From: JAFDVL01 sp964631865
GTDB lineage: Bacteria; Acidobacteriota; Blastocatellia; RBC074
DNA: 64,000 nucleotides
NCBI GenBank assembly: GCA_964631865.1
Contig: CAZWAK010000001.1
Span: forward strand, 109,995 to 173,994
Direction of reading: 5' to 3'
Part shown: positions 42,719 through 52,245 of the stretch, piece after piece
How the letters are laid out: each line of letters starts with the position of its first letter
Numbering within the stretch: position 1 is the first letter of the stretch
Notes under the pieces: generated by a model
The model's database searches: none
Told to the model about the DNA's origin: nothing
The model's input: only the letters and a program-made list of their open reading frames with translations
Translations under genes and position numbers: made by a program

Positions 42719-45292
42719 ATGAAACAAGTTGTTCTGTGCCTCATGGCATGTTTCGTTTGTTCGCTGGCGGTCTTGGCGCAAGACCCGCCGACACCCGCAA
42801 CCCCACAAATCCCGGCGGGCCTCAACCTGCCCGGCTTACCCGGTCGTGAGCCGGAAATCAAACCCTACGACAAAGTCATCACCAAAGACGCCAAGTCCGA
42901 CGAAGGCGTCTTCACGGTGCATCGCATCAAAGACAAAATTTATTACGAGATTCCCAAGTCGCAACTCGGCAAAGAATTCCTGCTCGTCACGCAAGTCGCC
43001 AAAACCAAACTCGGCGTCGGCTATGGCGGCGAGCCGGTTGATGAGCGCGTCATTAAGTGGGAACGCCGCGACAATCGCATTCTGCTGAAAAACATTGACT
43101 ACGATTTGATGGCCAAATCGTCCGACCCGATTGCAAAGGCAGTCAAAGCCGCGAACAACGATTCGATCCTGCAATCGTTCTTCATCGAAGCCCTGGGCAA
43201 AGATGACGCGGCGGTGATTGAAGTCACGAAACTCTTCACCACCGACATCGTCGAATTCAGCCCGAAACAATTGCTGCGCGCGCGGATGATGGATGCGTCG
43301 CGGTCGTTCATCGAGCGCGTCGTTTCCTTCCCCGAAAACATCGAAGCCGAATCCACGCTCACGTTTTCCAACCCGCCCGATCCGGTTCCGTCGCTGACTG
43401 CGCCGACGCCACAGATTTTGTTTGGCGGGCGCGGCATGGGGCCGGGCACGGCTTCGGTCGTGATGCACTTTTCGATGGTCAAGCTGCCCGACACGCCAAT
43501 GATGGCGCGGTTGTCCGATGATCGCGTCGGCTTTTTCTCGGTGCGCAAACAAGATTTCAGCACCAATGAGCATCGTGTCGCCAATCGTCGCTACATCACG
43601 CGCTGGCGCTTGGAAAAGAAAGACCCGAACGCGGCGCTGTCCGAACCCGTGAAACCGATTGTGTTTTACGTTGATCCCGCGACGCCAAGCAAATGGGTTC
43701 CGTACGTCAAATCCGGCGTCGAGGCGTGGAAGGTTGCGTTTGAAGAAGCCGGTTTCAAGAACGCTATCATCGCTATGGAAGCGCCGAAAGACGACGCCGA
43801 ATGGAGTCCTGAAGATGCGCGGATTTCGTGCATTCGCTGGTTGCCTTCGACGATTGAAAACGCCTACGGGCCAAGCATCATTGACCCGCGCAGCGGCGAA
43901 ATTCTCGAAGCCGACATTCACATGTTTCACAACATCATGAACCTGCAACGGTCGTGGTATTTCACGCAGGCCGGGCCGCTCGATCCGCGCACGAAGAAGT
44001 TTCCGTTCCCCGATGATTTGATGGGCGAATTGATTGAATATGTCGTCGCGCACGAAGTCGGTCATTCGCTCGGCTTCCCGCACAATATGAAAGCCAGTTC
44101 GACTTATGCGGCGGAAAAAGTCCGCGATAAGGAATGGGTCAAGAAAATGGGGCATACGCCGACGTTGATGGATTATTCGCGCTTCAATTACGTCGCGCAG
44201 CCCGAAGACGGCATCGCGCCGCGCGATTTGATCCCGCGCATCGGCCCGTATGACAAATTCGCGACGATGTGGGGTTACAAACCGATCACCGGTTGCAGTT
44301 CGCCCGAAGACGAAAAGAAGACGTTGGACGAATGGGCGCGGCAACAGGACAAAGCGCCCTGGCTGCGCTTCTCGACGCCGCGTTCGTTTGGCGCTGATCC
44401 CGGCGATCAAACCGAAGCGGTCGGCGATGCGGATGCGATCTATTCGACGACGCTCGGCATGAAAAACATCAAGCGTGTGGCCGATATGTTGATGGCGGCG
44501 ACGACGCAACCGGGCGAGCCATACGAGGATTTGCAGGAACTCTACACGCGGATGCTCGGTCAATGGCGCACCGAATTAGGCCACGTCGTGCCGTTGGTCG
44601 GCGGGATGAACGCGCAGACGAAATACGTCGGACAGGACGGCGTGCAGTTTTCCATCGTGCCGAAAGACAAGCAAATCGCGGCGGTGAAATTCCTGCACGA
44701 AAATGCCTTCGCTACGCCATCGTGGGCGTTGAAGCCGGAGATTCTGCGGCGCATCGAATCGAACGGCGCGCTGGATCGCATCAAGATGTTGCAAACTTCG
44801 CTGCTCAACAACCTGCTCAGCAACACCCGCATTGCTCGCTTAAATGAACAGGAGGCGATTGACGGCGCGGCGGCGTATCGTCCGGTGGATTTTATGGCCG
44901 ACGTGCGCAAAGGCATCTTCTCCGAACTCGACGCCGCGACGGGCGTCAAGGTAGATGCGTACCGCCGCAATCTGCATCGTGCGTATCTCGACAATTTGGC
45001 CGAAAAGCTGAATGGTCGCCTCCCCGTCACGGACGACACGCGCGGTTTGGTGCGCAGCGAATTGCGTTCTTTGAGCGCCGACATCACGAAAGCGATAGCC
45101 AAGACAACGGATCGGGCGACGCGCGCGCATCTGGACGATGTGAAAGACCAGATCGCCAAAATCCTCGATCCGAAGTTCGTGCCGCCTGCCCCAGCGAACC
45201 CATTGGCCGCATTGTTTGGCCGAGGTTTCGAGGAAGAGCAGCACGCTGGCTGCTGGCAGGATGTGATGTTTGAATTGCTCAAGCAGCGATAG
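42719..45292 (+). CDS. Secreted zinc metalloprotease, DUF4953/DUF5117/DUF5118 type
   Basis: 857 residues with a signal peptide (MKQVVLCLMACFVCSLAVLA-Q). DUF5118/5117-like N-terminal parts precede a metzincin-like site HEVGHSLGFPH at about 445-455, followed by a likely Met-turn in TLMDYSRFNY. The C-terminal 250 residues are helical. The start at 42719 follows TGAGGAG. These large secreted proteases are frequent in Bacteroidota and Acidobacteriota and probably break down external protein. No other gene of its kind is beside it. Confidence 0.93.
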   Translation: MKQVVLCLMACFVCSLAVLAQDPPTPATPQIPAGLNLPGLPGREPEIKPYDKVITKDAKSDEGVFTVHRIKDKIYYEIPKSQLGKEFLLVTQVAKTKLGVGYGGEPVDERVIKWERRDNRILLKNIDYDLMAKSSDPIAKAVKAANNDSILQSFFIEALGKDDAAVIEVTKLFTTDIVEFSPKQLLRARMMDASRSFIERVVSFPENIEAESTLTFSNPPDPVPSLTAPTPQILFGGRGMGPGTASVVMHFSMVKLPDTPMMARLSDDRVGFFSVRKQDFSTNEHRVANRRYITRWRLEKKDPNAALSEPVKPIVFYVDPATPSKWVPYVKSGVEAWKVAFEEAGFKNAIIAMEAPKDDAEWSPEDARISCIRWLPSTIENAYGPSIIDPRSGEILEADIHMFHNIMNLQRSWYFTQAGPLDPRTKKFPFPDDLMGELIEYVVAHEVGHSLGFPHNMKASSTYAAEKVRDKEWVKKMGHTPTLMDYSRFNYVAQPEDGIAPRDLIPRIGPYDKFATMWGYKPITGCSSPEDEKKTLDEWARQQDKAPWLRFSTPRSFGADPGDQTEAVGDADAIYSTTLGMKNIKRVADMLMAATTQPGEPYEDLQELYTRMLGQWRTELGHVVPLVGGMNAQTKYVGQDGVQFSIVPKDKQIAAVKFLHENAFATPSWALKPEILRRIESNGALDRIKMLQTSLLNNLLSNTRIARLNEQEAIDGAAAYRPVDFMADVRKGIFSELDAATGVKVDAYRRNLHRAYLDNLAEKLNGRLPVTDDTRGLVRSELRSLSADITKAIAKTTDRATRAHLDDVKDQIAKILDPKFVPPAPANPLAALFGRGFEEEQHAGCWQDVMFELLKQR

Positions 45293-45305
45293 CGTGCGGA
45301 GAAAA

Positions 45306-45416
45306 CAATTCTCAACTCTTCATTCTTCATTCTCCATTCGCAGGCAAAGAAAACCGAAACAAACGTTTTTCCTCTGCCAAACAATGGAGAATTGAGAATG
45401 GAGAGTTGAGAAGTTG
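45306..45416. repeat. Imperfect palindrome, CAATTCTCAACTC arms
   Basis: Arms 45306-45338 and 45383-45416 are near reverse complements (CAATTCTCAACTCTTCATTC type). The block fills the space between the convergent metalloprotease and Pcs-like genes and could work as a bidirectional terminator. Confidence 0.7.
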
Positions 45417-45422
45417 CCTGGC

Positions 45423-46175
45423 TCAATCAGTCTGGGGTTGCCATTCCTCGTCACGCAGCCCGCCCGTATTCTTTTTCCGCAGCCAATACTCAATCGTAAT
45501 CAGCCACGAACACACGAAGTAATACACGGGAAAGCTCAGCGACGCCCACGCCAACCACGGCGGCGCGTCGTGCCATTGCACCAGCAAGACGATTCCCGCC
45601 AATGCCCACAACGTTCCGAAGACATTCGTGAATGTGCTGAAGCGTCCGCCGTGCGTCGTGTACAAATACAACGACGGCACGAACGTCAGCAACGCGAGCA
45701 CGATGATTGTCAGCAACGCAAACCAGCCCGGCAAGCGCAGCACATATAGATAAAACGCGATGATGTTCCAGTACGACGGAAAGCCGAGGAAGAAGTTGTC
45801 CGCCGTCTTCGCCTGTGTTTGGCAAAAGCCGTAGACGCTCGCCAGCAACGGCAACAGCAACCACCACGATTGCCCCGTCGGCAACAATTCGGCACGCCAA
45901 ATCAACAGCAGCGGCAACGTCGTGTAGGTGTTGTAATCAATCAAATCGTCAAGCCGTCGCCCATCAAAACTCGGCGCGTATGTTTTGACTTCGGCCTTGC
46001 GCGCGAGCCAACCGTCGGTCGTGTCAATCACCGTCGCAATGAACATCAGAATGAAGGCTTGGCGAAAGGCTTCGTCGCCGCCGCGCACCAACAAAACTGC
46101 GATACCGGCGGCGGCGACCAGCCCCGAAGCCGTGTAAAGATGAACGCACCACGCAAGGATTTTTCGGAGTGTCAT
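45423..46175 (-). CDS. pcs: CDP-alcohol phosphatidyltransferase, phosphatidylcholine synthase-like
   Basis: 250 residues, about eight membrane helices. The CDP-alcohol motif reads DTTDGWLARK ... DGRRLDDLIDY, i.e. D-G-x2-A-R ... G-x3-D-x3-D. The segment KTADNFFLGFPSYWNI is typical of phosphatidylcholine synthase (Pcs), which joins choline to CDP-diacylglycerol. The ATG at 46175 is chosen since similarity-like sequence starts there (MTLRKILAWCVHLYTASG). There is no clear ribosome site. Pcs identity is by pattern only; another CDP-alcohol transferase cannot be excluded. Confidence 0.75.
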   Translation of the reverse strand: MTLRKILAWCVHLYTASGLVAAAGIAVLLVRGGDEAFRQAFILMFIATVIDTTDGWLARKAEVKTYAPSFDGRRLDDLIDYNTYTTLPLLLIWRAELLPTGQSWWLLLPLLASVYGFCQTQAKTADNFFLGFPSYWNIIAFYLYVLRLPGWFALLTIIVLALLTFVPSLYLYTTHGGRFSTFTNVFGTLWALAGIVLLVQWHDAPPWLAWASLSFPVYYFVCSWLITIEYWLRKKNTGGLRDEEWQPQTD

Positions 46176-46255
46176 GACAAGCGTCTGTACAGTAGAATTC
46201 GGTTCAGTTATTGTTTGCTTGTTGCAAGCTGTCAATCTGTCAAAGGGAGTTTCGC

Positions 46256-47641
46256 ATGTCCAATTCACGGAGTCTACAACGAATCGTTTTTGTCGCCGTC
46301 GCGCTCGCCCTGGCGACATTCTGTTTCTGGCCGGAGTCGCGTTCCGCCGCGTCCGTCTCGCCCACTGCCGCAATGACGCCAGAAGAACGGGGGCTATACA
46401 ACCTCACGCACAATCCGTACGGCATGATGCTGATGACGAAACAGCTGCTGGAAAAGCTACCGATGGTGTGGGAGAGCGAATGGAAAGCCAAAGTGGACGC
46501 GAACGATCCCGATTCGATTCGCAACATCGCGTTCGAGCGCTACGGCTTCAACGAAGCCACGTGGGACAATCGCGGCGGCCCGATGCAAATGGTCGTGACC
46601 GACAAAGGCGTGATGTATCAGAACTGCATGCTTTGTCACGGCGGACGCGTGCCGGGCACAGGGCAAAGCATGATCGGGATGCCGAACACGGAACTCGATA
46701 TGCAAACGCTCTACGATGATTTGACGAAGCTGACGCGCTACAAGCCGCCATTTGAATTGAGCTTTGGGATGACGCGCGGGCGCACGAACGCTTTCGTCTT
46801 CAGCATCGAATTGCTGCGCCGTCGCAACGAAGATTTATCCCCACGCAAAGACCCACTGCCGATGGGCGATTACAAAGACAGCGACCTCGACGCGATTCCC
46901 TGGTGGCATCTGAAAAAGAAAACTGCGCTGTACGTGGACGCCGGCACGACCGGCGATTTCGCGCGCCCGATTATGCAATTCACGATGGGCGAACCGAGCG
47001 GCGAAAAGATTCGCTCGTGGGAAAACGACTTCAAAGACGTGCTGGCGTATTTGAAGACAATTCAGCCGCCGAAATACCCGTACGCAATTGACGCGAAACT
47101 CGCTGCCGAAGGCCAGCAAGTCTTCAGTAAAACCTGCGCGAGCTGTCACGGCACATACGGGACGGACGGCAAATACCCGAACAAGGTCATCCCGATTGAA
47201 GTCATCGGCACAGACGACGTGCGCTTGAAAGGTTTGACGAAAGAGTTCCGCGCGTACTTCAACAAAACGTGGTTCGCGCAAAACAATTCGCACGCGATTG
47301 AAGACGCCAAAGGCTACGTCGCACCGCCGCTCGATGGCGTGTGGGCGAGCGGGCCGTATTTTCACAACGGCTCCGTGCCCACGATTTACGGCGTGTTGAC
47401 GAAAGAAGCGCGCCCGAAATATTTCCGCCGCCTCGGAGGCGCGAAAGAATTCGATCAGAAGAATGTCGGCTTGAAATACGAACCACTCGATGCGCCCACG
47501 CCCGCCAACCTCGCGCCCGAAGCACGTCGCCGCGTCGTAGACACCACGCTGCAAGGACTCGGCAATCAAGGCCATCCGTTCGGCTTCAAGCTGAGCGAGA
47601 AAGAAAAATGGCAGGTCATCGAATATCTGAAGACGCTGTAA
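46256..47641 (+). CDS. Secreted dihaem c-type cytochrome
   Basis: 461 residues with an N-terminal signal/anchor (8-30). Two haem-binding motifs: CMLCH at 124-128 and CASCH at 294-298. The C-terminal half has the layout of di-haem peroxidase or quinol-electron carrier cytochromes (VAPPLDGVWASGPYFHNGSVPTIYGVL, in parts). The start at 46256 is behind AAGGGAG. It acts in the periplasm; its partner is unknown. The beta-helix gene follows by 18 bp and may be in the same unit. Confidence 0.87.
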   Translation: MSNSRSLQRIVFVAVALALATFCFWPESRSAASVSPTAAMTPEERGLYNLTHNPYGMMLMTKQLLEKLPMVWESEWKAKVDANDPDSIRNIAFERYGFNEATWDNRGGPMQMVVTDKGVMYQNCMLCHGGRVPGTGQSMIGMPNTELDMQTLYDDLTKLTRYKPPFELSFGMTRGRTNAFVFSIELLRRRNEDLSPRKDPLPMGDYKDSDLDAIPWWHLKKKTALYVDAGTTGDFARPIMQFTMGEPSGEKIRSWENDFKDVLAYLKTIQPPKYPYAIDAKLAAEGQQVFSKTCASCHGTYGTDGKYPNKVIPIEVIGTDDVRLKGLTKEFRAYFNKTWFAQNNSHAIEDAKGYVAPPLDGVWASGPYFHNGSVPTIYGVLTKEARPKYFRRLGGAKEFDQKNVGLKYEPLDAPTPANLAPEARRRVVDTTLQGLGNQGHPFGFKLSEKEKWQVIEYLKTL

Positions 47642-47659
47642 ATTCGCAGGAGAAATTGT

Positions 47660-49588
47660 ATGCCCCGCTTCACCACTCCCATCATTCTGGCTTGGGGGTT
47701 ATTACTTTGTGCGACCAGCCTTGCGCAAACGAACAACGCCGTCACTGCAAGCGAATTCATCGTCGCACCACCCACGCTGCTCAACCTCGGCTTTGAATGG
47801 AAGATCAAAGGCGACGACAATCGCAACGCGACCGTCGCCGTGCAATATCGGAAAGTCGGCGAAGCAACTTGGCACGAAGCACAACCGCTCCTGCGCATTG
47901 GCGATGAGAAGGTCGGACGCGCGCGCAACTTCCTTGAATACTGGACGCCGCGCAAGTTTGCGGGCAGCATCCTCGACCTCGAAGAAAACACCGCCTACGA
48001 ATGCCGCTTCACGATGTCTGATTCCGATGGCGTGACTGGAAAATCAACGCAGCAAGTCACCGTGAAAACACGCGGCGTGCCGCAGGAATACAAAGGCGGG
48101 CGTACGCTCCACGTCTATCCGCCCGATTACGACGGGCCAAAACAGGAACCGTCCTTCAAAGGCTTGAAGGAAGCCTATTACGGCCCCGGCACAGGCGATT
48201 GGCATGTCGTGTATGAACGTCCAGTGCAAGCGGGTGATGTCATTCTCGTCCACGCCGGATTGTACAAAGCGGATCGTTTTGATTATGTGACGCCGTACGG
48301 CATTCCGTTCGAGGGAACCTACATTTTCACGCGCAAAGGCACAGCGGAAAAACCCATCGTCATCAAAGCCGCAGGTGATGGCGAAGTGATCTTTGATGGC
48401 GCGGGCAATGCGCGGCTGTTCGATGTGATGGCGGCGGATTACCACTACTTTGAAGGCATCACGTTTCGCAACACGGACACCGCGATTATGGCGGGGATCA
48501 AAGATTATCTTGGTTCGAGCGGATTGGTTGTTCGCAACTGCCGCTTTGAAGATGTGGGTATTGCGGTGACGACGGAGTTCGCGGGAGCGAAGAATTTCTA
48601 CATTGCCGACAACGTGATGCTCGGGCGTGATGATCGCAATCGTTTGATTGGTTGGTCAAACTTCGGCAAGTACAAACCGACGCCGATCAAGTCGTGGGTT
48701 GGCATTAAGGTGTACGGACAAGGCCACGTGATTTGTCATAACTACGTCGCCTATTTTCACGACGGCATTTGTATCAGCACGTACGGCACGCCGCCCGACG
48801 ATGACAAGCTGCAAGCGGCGGCGATTGACATTTACAACAACGACATTTTTGTGATGACGGATGATTTCATTGAAGCCGATGGCGGCGTGGCAAACATTCG
48901 CGTCGCGCGCAATCGCGGCTTCAATGCGGCGCAGCACGGCTTGAGCGCGCAACCGGCGTTTGGCGGGCCGGTCTATTTTTATCGCAACATCGTGTACAGC
49001 GTGCCGATGGGAGGAAGCTTGAAAACAGGTAACGGCAGTCCCGCAGGCGTGCTGATTTATCACAACACGTTCATCAGCGAAAACAGCAACGCGCGTGGCT
49101 ACTCGAACTGGCACTATCGCAACAATCTGGTCTTCGGCACAAATCACCCGGACAAGCCCGCACTCGGCAATCTGACGTTCACGTCGTACACGACGTTGGA
49201 TTACAACGGCTATCGTCCGAACCCAGGCGACAAGCCGCAGTTTGTTTGGAAAGCGCCTGCCAACGGCAAGCTGCGCGATTACGATTTGCCGCAATCCGAT
49301 TATCAAAACTTTCGCACGCTCGCGGAATTCCAACGCGCGACGGGACACGAAGCGCACGGCCTTCAGGTGGACTACGACATCTTCCAAAACGTGCGTCCAC
49401 CCGATCCCGTGCAACCGCACAAAATCTATGACATCGGCGATCTGGATTTCAGTTTGAAGCCGAACAGCCTGGCTGTGGATGCAGGTTGCAAATTGCCAAA
49501 CGTGAATGACGATTTCACAGGCCGCGCGCCCGATCTCGGCGCGTTGGAAGCTGGCCGTCCCGTTCCGATTTACGGCCCAAGACGATAA
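47660..49588 (+). CDS. Secreted right-handed beta-helix protein
   Basis: 642 residues with a signal peptide (to about 22). A fibronectin III-like domain (30-135) is followed by a right-handed parallel beta-helix (about 165-520; pattern of GNARLFDV, YFEGITFRNTDTAI, LVVRNCRFEDVGIAV, NIYNNDIFV). Such proteins are polysaccharide lyases, glycosidases or binding proteins. AGGAG precedes the ATG. Catalytic residues for pectate lyase cannot be identified with confidence, so the activity is left open. Confidence 0.85.
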   Translation: MPRFTTPIILAWGLLLCATSLAQTNNAVTASEFIVAPPTLLNLGFEWKIKGDDNRNATVAVQYRKVGEATWHEAQPLLRIGDEKVGRARNFLEYWTPRKFAGSILDLEENTAYECRFTMSDSDGVTGKSTQQVTVKTRGVPQEYKGGRTLHVYPPDYDGPKQEPSFKGLKEAYYGPGTGDWHVVYERPVQAGDVILVHAGLYKADRFDYVTPYGIPFEGTYIFTRKGTAEKPIVIKAAGDGEVIFDGAGNARLFDVMAADYHYFEGITFRNTDTAIMAGIKDYLGSSGLVVRNCRFEDVGIAVTTEFAGAKNFYIADNVMLGRDDRNRLIGWSNFGKYKPTPIKSWVGIKVYGQGHVICHNYVAYFHDGICISTYGTPPDDDKLQAAAIDIYNNDIFVMTDDFIEADGGVANIRVARNRGFNAAQHGLSAQPAFGGPVYFYRNIVYSVPMGGSLKTGNGSPAGVLIYHNTFISENSNARGYSNWHYRNNLVFGTNHPDKPALGNLTFTSYTTLDYNGYRPNPGDKPQFVWKAPANGKLRDYDLPQSDYQNFRTLAEFQRATGHEAHGLQVDYDIFQNVRPPDPVQPHKIYDIGDLDFSLKPNSLAVDAGCKLPNVNDDFTGRAPDLGALEAGRPVPIYGPRR

Positions 49589-49650
49589 GTCAGTAGAACA
49601 AGCGTAGCGCAACCAGCCATGGTTGCGGCGCTACTCTGGCTGAGGTTGTG

Positions 49651-49806
49651 ATGACTACAGAAACGACAAACGATCACCCGCAGGACTCCGATGAAATGAA
49701 TGATGAGCTGAATGGCGCAGATAGCTTTCGGCAAGGCTGGCACGAAGCACAACAAGAGGAGACCTTCCCTGTGGCCACGCTCTGGGATGACATTGAGGCG
49801 GAATAA
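49651..49806 (+). CDS. Small acidic antitoxin-like protein
   Basis: 51 residues, below usual gene-finder limits: MTTETTNDHPQDSDEMNDEL at the start, SFRQGWHEAQ in the middle, PVATLWDDIEAE at the end. The last two motifs resemble short acidic proteins coded next to RelE/ParE-type toxins in other bacteria. No toxin gene follows here; the FMN oxidase ATG is 2 bp after its stop, with no other good ribosome site. It may be an orphan antitoxin now used to couple translation of the oxidase. Confidence 0.6.
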   Translation: MTTETTNDHPQDSDEMNDELNGADSFRQGWHEAQQEETFPVATLWDDIEAE

Positions 49807-49808
49807 TT

Positions 49809-50996
49809 ATGCTCAATCGCAGACAAGCTTTGCGCAGTTTACTCAACCTGGCCGCGACCTCGCCGCTGCTCTCGCCTTTCGCCTTCGCGCAACAACGCAC
49901 GACTGTCTATCCGCCGACTTACAGCGACGACGTGATGCAGCCGGTGAACCTGCACGAATTTGAAGAGATTGCGCGCAAGAAGATTCACAAACTGGCTTAC
50001 GATTTTGTCGCGGGCGGCGTCGAAGACGAACTCACGTTGCGCGCGAATCGGGAAGCTTGGACACGCTTGCATCTGCGTCCGCGTGTGATGGTGGATGTCA
50101 GCCGGATTGATCCGTCGCTCGAATTGCTGGGGCAAAAATTGGCGTATCCGATTTTGCTCGCGCCGACGGGGGGCAAAGAATTGGTGTTGCCGGATGGCGA
50201 TTTGAATGCGGCGAAAGGTGCGGCGGCGACGAAGACGATCTATGTCGCCTCATCCGGCGGCTTCCGCCGCGACCTCAAAGACAACGCGCCCGTTTGGTGG
50301 CAAAACTCCATCGGCCAAGCCACGAAAGAAGCGGCGCAAGGTTTCGCTAAACGCTCCGAAGACGCAGGTGCGGCGGCGCTGTGTATCACGGTGGACAATC
50401 AATATCAATCGAACCGCGAGCGCAACAACCGCAACAAATTCGACTACGGTTATATGGCGACCGGCGTGCCCGACGACACCGCGAATCGCAAGCCAATCAA
50501 CCCGGCAGTCGCGGCCATGTTGCAACCGCATACGCCGAATATGACGTGGGATTATGTGGATTGGTTGAAAAGTGGCTGTAAATTGCCGGTGATTTTGAAA
50601 GGCATCGTGACCGCCGAAGACGCGCGTTTAGCCGTCGCGCGCGGCGTGGACGCGATTGTTGTTTCAAATCACGGCGCGCGCCAACTCGACAGCGTGTTGC
50701 CGACGATGGAAGCCTTGCCCTCGGTCGTCGAAGCCGTGCAAGGCAGCGTTCCGGTGCTCGTGGACGGTGGCATTCGGCGCGGCACGGACGTGCTGAAAGC
50801 GTTGGCGCTCGGCGCAAAAGCCGTGCTGATCGGCAGACCGTATGTCTGGGGCTTAGCCGCGTTCGGACAAGTCGGCGTACAGCGCGTCATCGAATTGCTG
50901 CGCGCGGAGTTGGTGCTTTCGATGGGACTCGCAGGCAAACCGACGCTGGCTTCGATTGACCGCAGCTTAGTGCGACTGCCCGGCGAAAAACCTTGA
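49809..50996 (+). CDS. Exported FMN-dependent alpha-hydroxy-acid oxidase
   Basis: 395 residues of the lactate/glycolate oxidase family. A twin-arginine-like leader (NRRQALRSLLNLAATSPLLS) suggests export with the cofactor bound. Conserved parts: AYDFVAGGVEDE, ILLAPTGGKELV, the active-site His in SNHGARQLD, and the phosphate loop VLVDGGIRRGTDVLKAL with ALGAKAVLIGRPY. Oxidation of a 2-hydroxy acid such as lactate is expected; the acceptor is not evident. It is coupled to the small ORF upstream. Confidence 0.9.
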   Translation: MLNRRQALRSLLNLAATSPLLSPFAFAQQRTTVYPPTYSDDVMQPVNLHEFEEIARKKIHKLAYDFVAGGVEDELTLRANREAWTRLHLRPRVMVDVSRIDPSLELLGQKLAYPILLAPTGGKELVLPDGDLNAAKGAAATKTIYVASSGGFRRDLKDNAPVWWQNSIGQATKEAAQGFAKRSEDAGAAALCITVDNQYQSNRERNNRNKFDYGYMATGVPDDTANRKPINPAVAAMLQPHTPNMTWDYVDWLKSGCKLPVILKGIVTAEDARLAVARGVDAIVVSNHGARQLDSVLPTMEALPSVVEAVQGSVPVLVDGGIRRGTDVLKALALGAKAVLIGRPYVWGLAAFGQVGVQRVIELLRAELVLSMGLAGKPTLASIDRSLVRLPGEKP

Positions 50997-51003
50997 TGAT
51001 TTC

Positions 51004-51183
51004 TCAACTGCGATTGGCGTATTTCAAGCGCAGCTTCAAGCCCAGCATAAAGCCGAGCACCCAGCCTGCGATGGCAATGTAGGGTTGAAGGTTTTTTTCA
51101 GCGAATTGATACCCAAGAATAAAAGCAAACGCTAACGCGCCATATTTGATGGCAGAACCGACCGGCAATTTAGTACTACGCAT
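51004..51183 (-). CDS. Small two-helix membrane protein
   Basis: 59 residues, read directly from the sequence: MRSTKLPVGSAIKYGALAFA ... , with membrane segments at about 13-27 and 35-49 and a basic end (LKLRLKYANRS). AAGGA lies at a good distance upstream of the ATG at 51183. No family is recognised. It converges with the oxidase gene. Confidence 0.65.
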   Translation of the reverse strand: MRSTKLPVGSAIKYGALAFAFILGYQFAEKNLQPYIAIAGWVLGFMLGLKLRLKYANRS

Positions 51184-51286
51184 TACTTCTCGTTCCTTGC
51201 AGGATTTTGTGAGGGGGCAGAGGCAAGCCCCATTTTATAGACAACCCGGCTGGATTAGGCAACAAAAATAATGCTCGTTCACCGCT

Positions 51287-52186
51287 TTACTTTGCTTCGA
51301 CCGGTTTGAGATAGCGCGCCTGATAGCGTTCTTTGGATTGAAAGCCAAGCTGCTCGTAGAGTTTCAGCGCCGCGTCTTCTTCCGGTTCGACGGCGAGGCA
51401 CAACGAGGAGTGTTGTTTCAGCAAACGATGCATGAGTTCATTGAGACAGCTTTTCGCGACGCCCTGTGCCCGGCGCTCTTCGCGTGTCCAGACGCCTTCC
51501 AGGTAGACGGTTTCCGGCGTAACGCTTTGTAACTCGGTCTTGAAGACCACCTCACCGGATTCCAGTTTGATCCAGGTGCGATTGCGCTCGATGCGCTCGG
51601 CCACGCGCCGGACGAAGCCTTCCGGGTCGGCGACTCTGGGGTCTGTGCCGGTCGCTTCCTGAAACATCTCCGCTTGTGCTTGCGCGACGGGTGCGAGTTC
51701 TTCCTGATTGGCACGGCGCAATTGCAGCGAGGTCAGTGATTGTTTCGCTTTGGTGCAAACGTACCAATGAAAATCGCGCACCATCTTCGTGCCACGTCCG
51801 AGTTCGGCCAGATATGCGCCGAACGCTTCAACTTGGGCTTTGGGGCCAAAGACCACATTGCAGGTCACGTTCTGTTCGACCATCTGTTGCGCGAAATACC
51901 GTAACGCTTCCGCCTCGGCGTCGGGGCGAGCGTAAATCATGGTCGCGTGACCGAGCAGCGCCACCGCGACCAGTTGGTGATTTTCAAAGTAGCCGTAAAA
52001 ACGACCACGATTGGAGGGGTGCGATAAGCCATTGTCCAGCAGCAACCCGCGCAGATGAACGCTGCGCAGCGGGTTTTCTGCCAGCAAGCTCAGAGCAGCG
52101 GACAGGTCAGTGTCCAGCAACGCCCGCGCCGCTTGCGAACGAACAGCTTGATAGCCTTCAAAGGCAAATAAGTGATGAGCGTACAT
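51287..52186 (-). CDS. GNAT family N-acetyltransferase
   Basis: 299 residues. The N-terminal half (SLLAENPLRSVHLRGLLLDNG ... GYFENHQLVAVALLGHATM) resembles the DUF4081-type partner domain. The C-terminal half is a GNAT domain with VYLEGVWTREERRAQGVAKS as acetyl-CoA site and LAVEPEEDAALKLYEQLGF as the final motif. The ATG at 52186 with GAGG upstream is chosen over an earlier one. It lies 59 bp after the fourth S8 protease on the same strand. The substrate is unknown. Confidence 0.88.
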   Translation of the reverse strand: MYAHHLFAFEGYQAVRSQAARALLDTDLSAALSLLAENPLRSVHLRGLLLDNGLSHPSNRGRFYGYFENHQLVAVALLGHATMIYARPDAEAEALRYFAQQMVEQNVTCNVVFGPKAQVEAFGAYLAELGRGTKMVRDFHWYVCTKAKQSLTSLQLRRANQEELAPVAQAQAEMFQEATGTDPRVADPEGFVRRVAERIERNRTWIKLESGEVVFKTELQSVTPETVYLEGVWTREERRAQGVAKSCLNELMHRLLKQHSSLCLAVEPEEDAALKLYEQLGFQSKERYQARYLKPVEAK

Positions 52187-52245
52187 ACGAAAGCCTCGCT
52201 TGATTCTGCTCGCCAAAACTACACGTTCAGCAACCTCGCAACGCG

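Noticed and set aside
42836..44563. 575-codon open frame on the minus strand
   Set aside because: Antisense to the metalloprotease with its HEVGHSLGFPH site; composition is Arg/His-rich, as for shadow frames.
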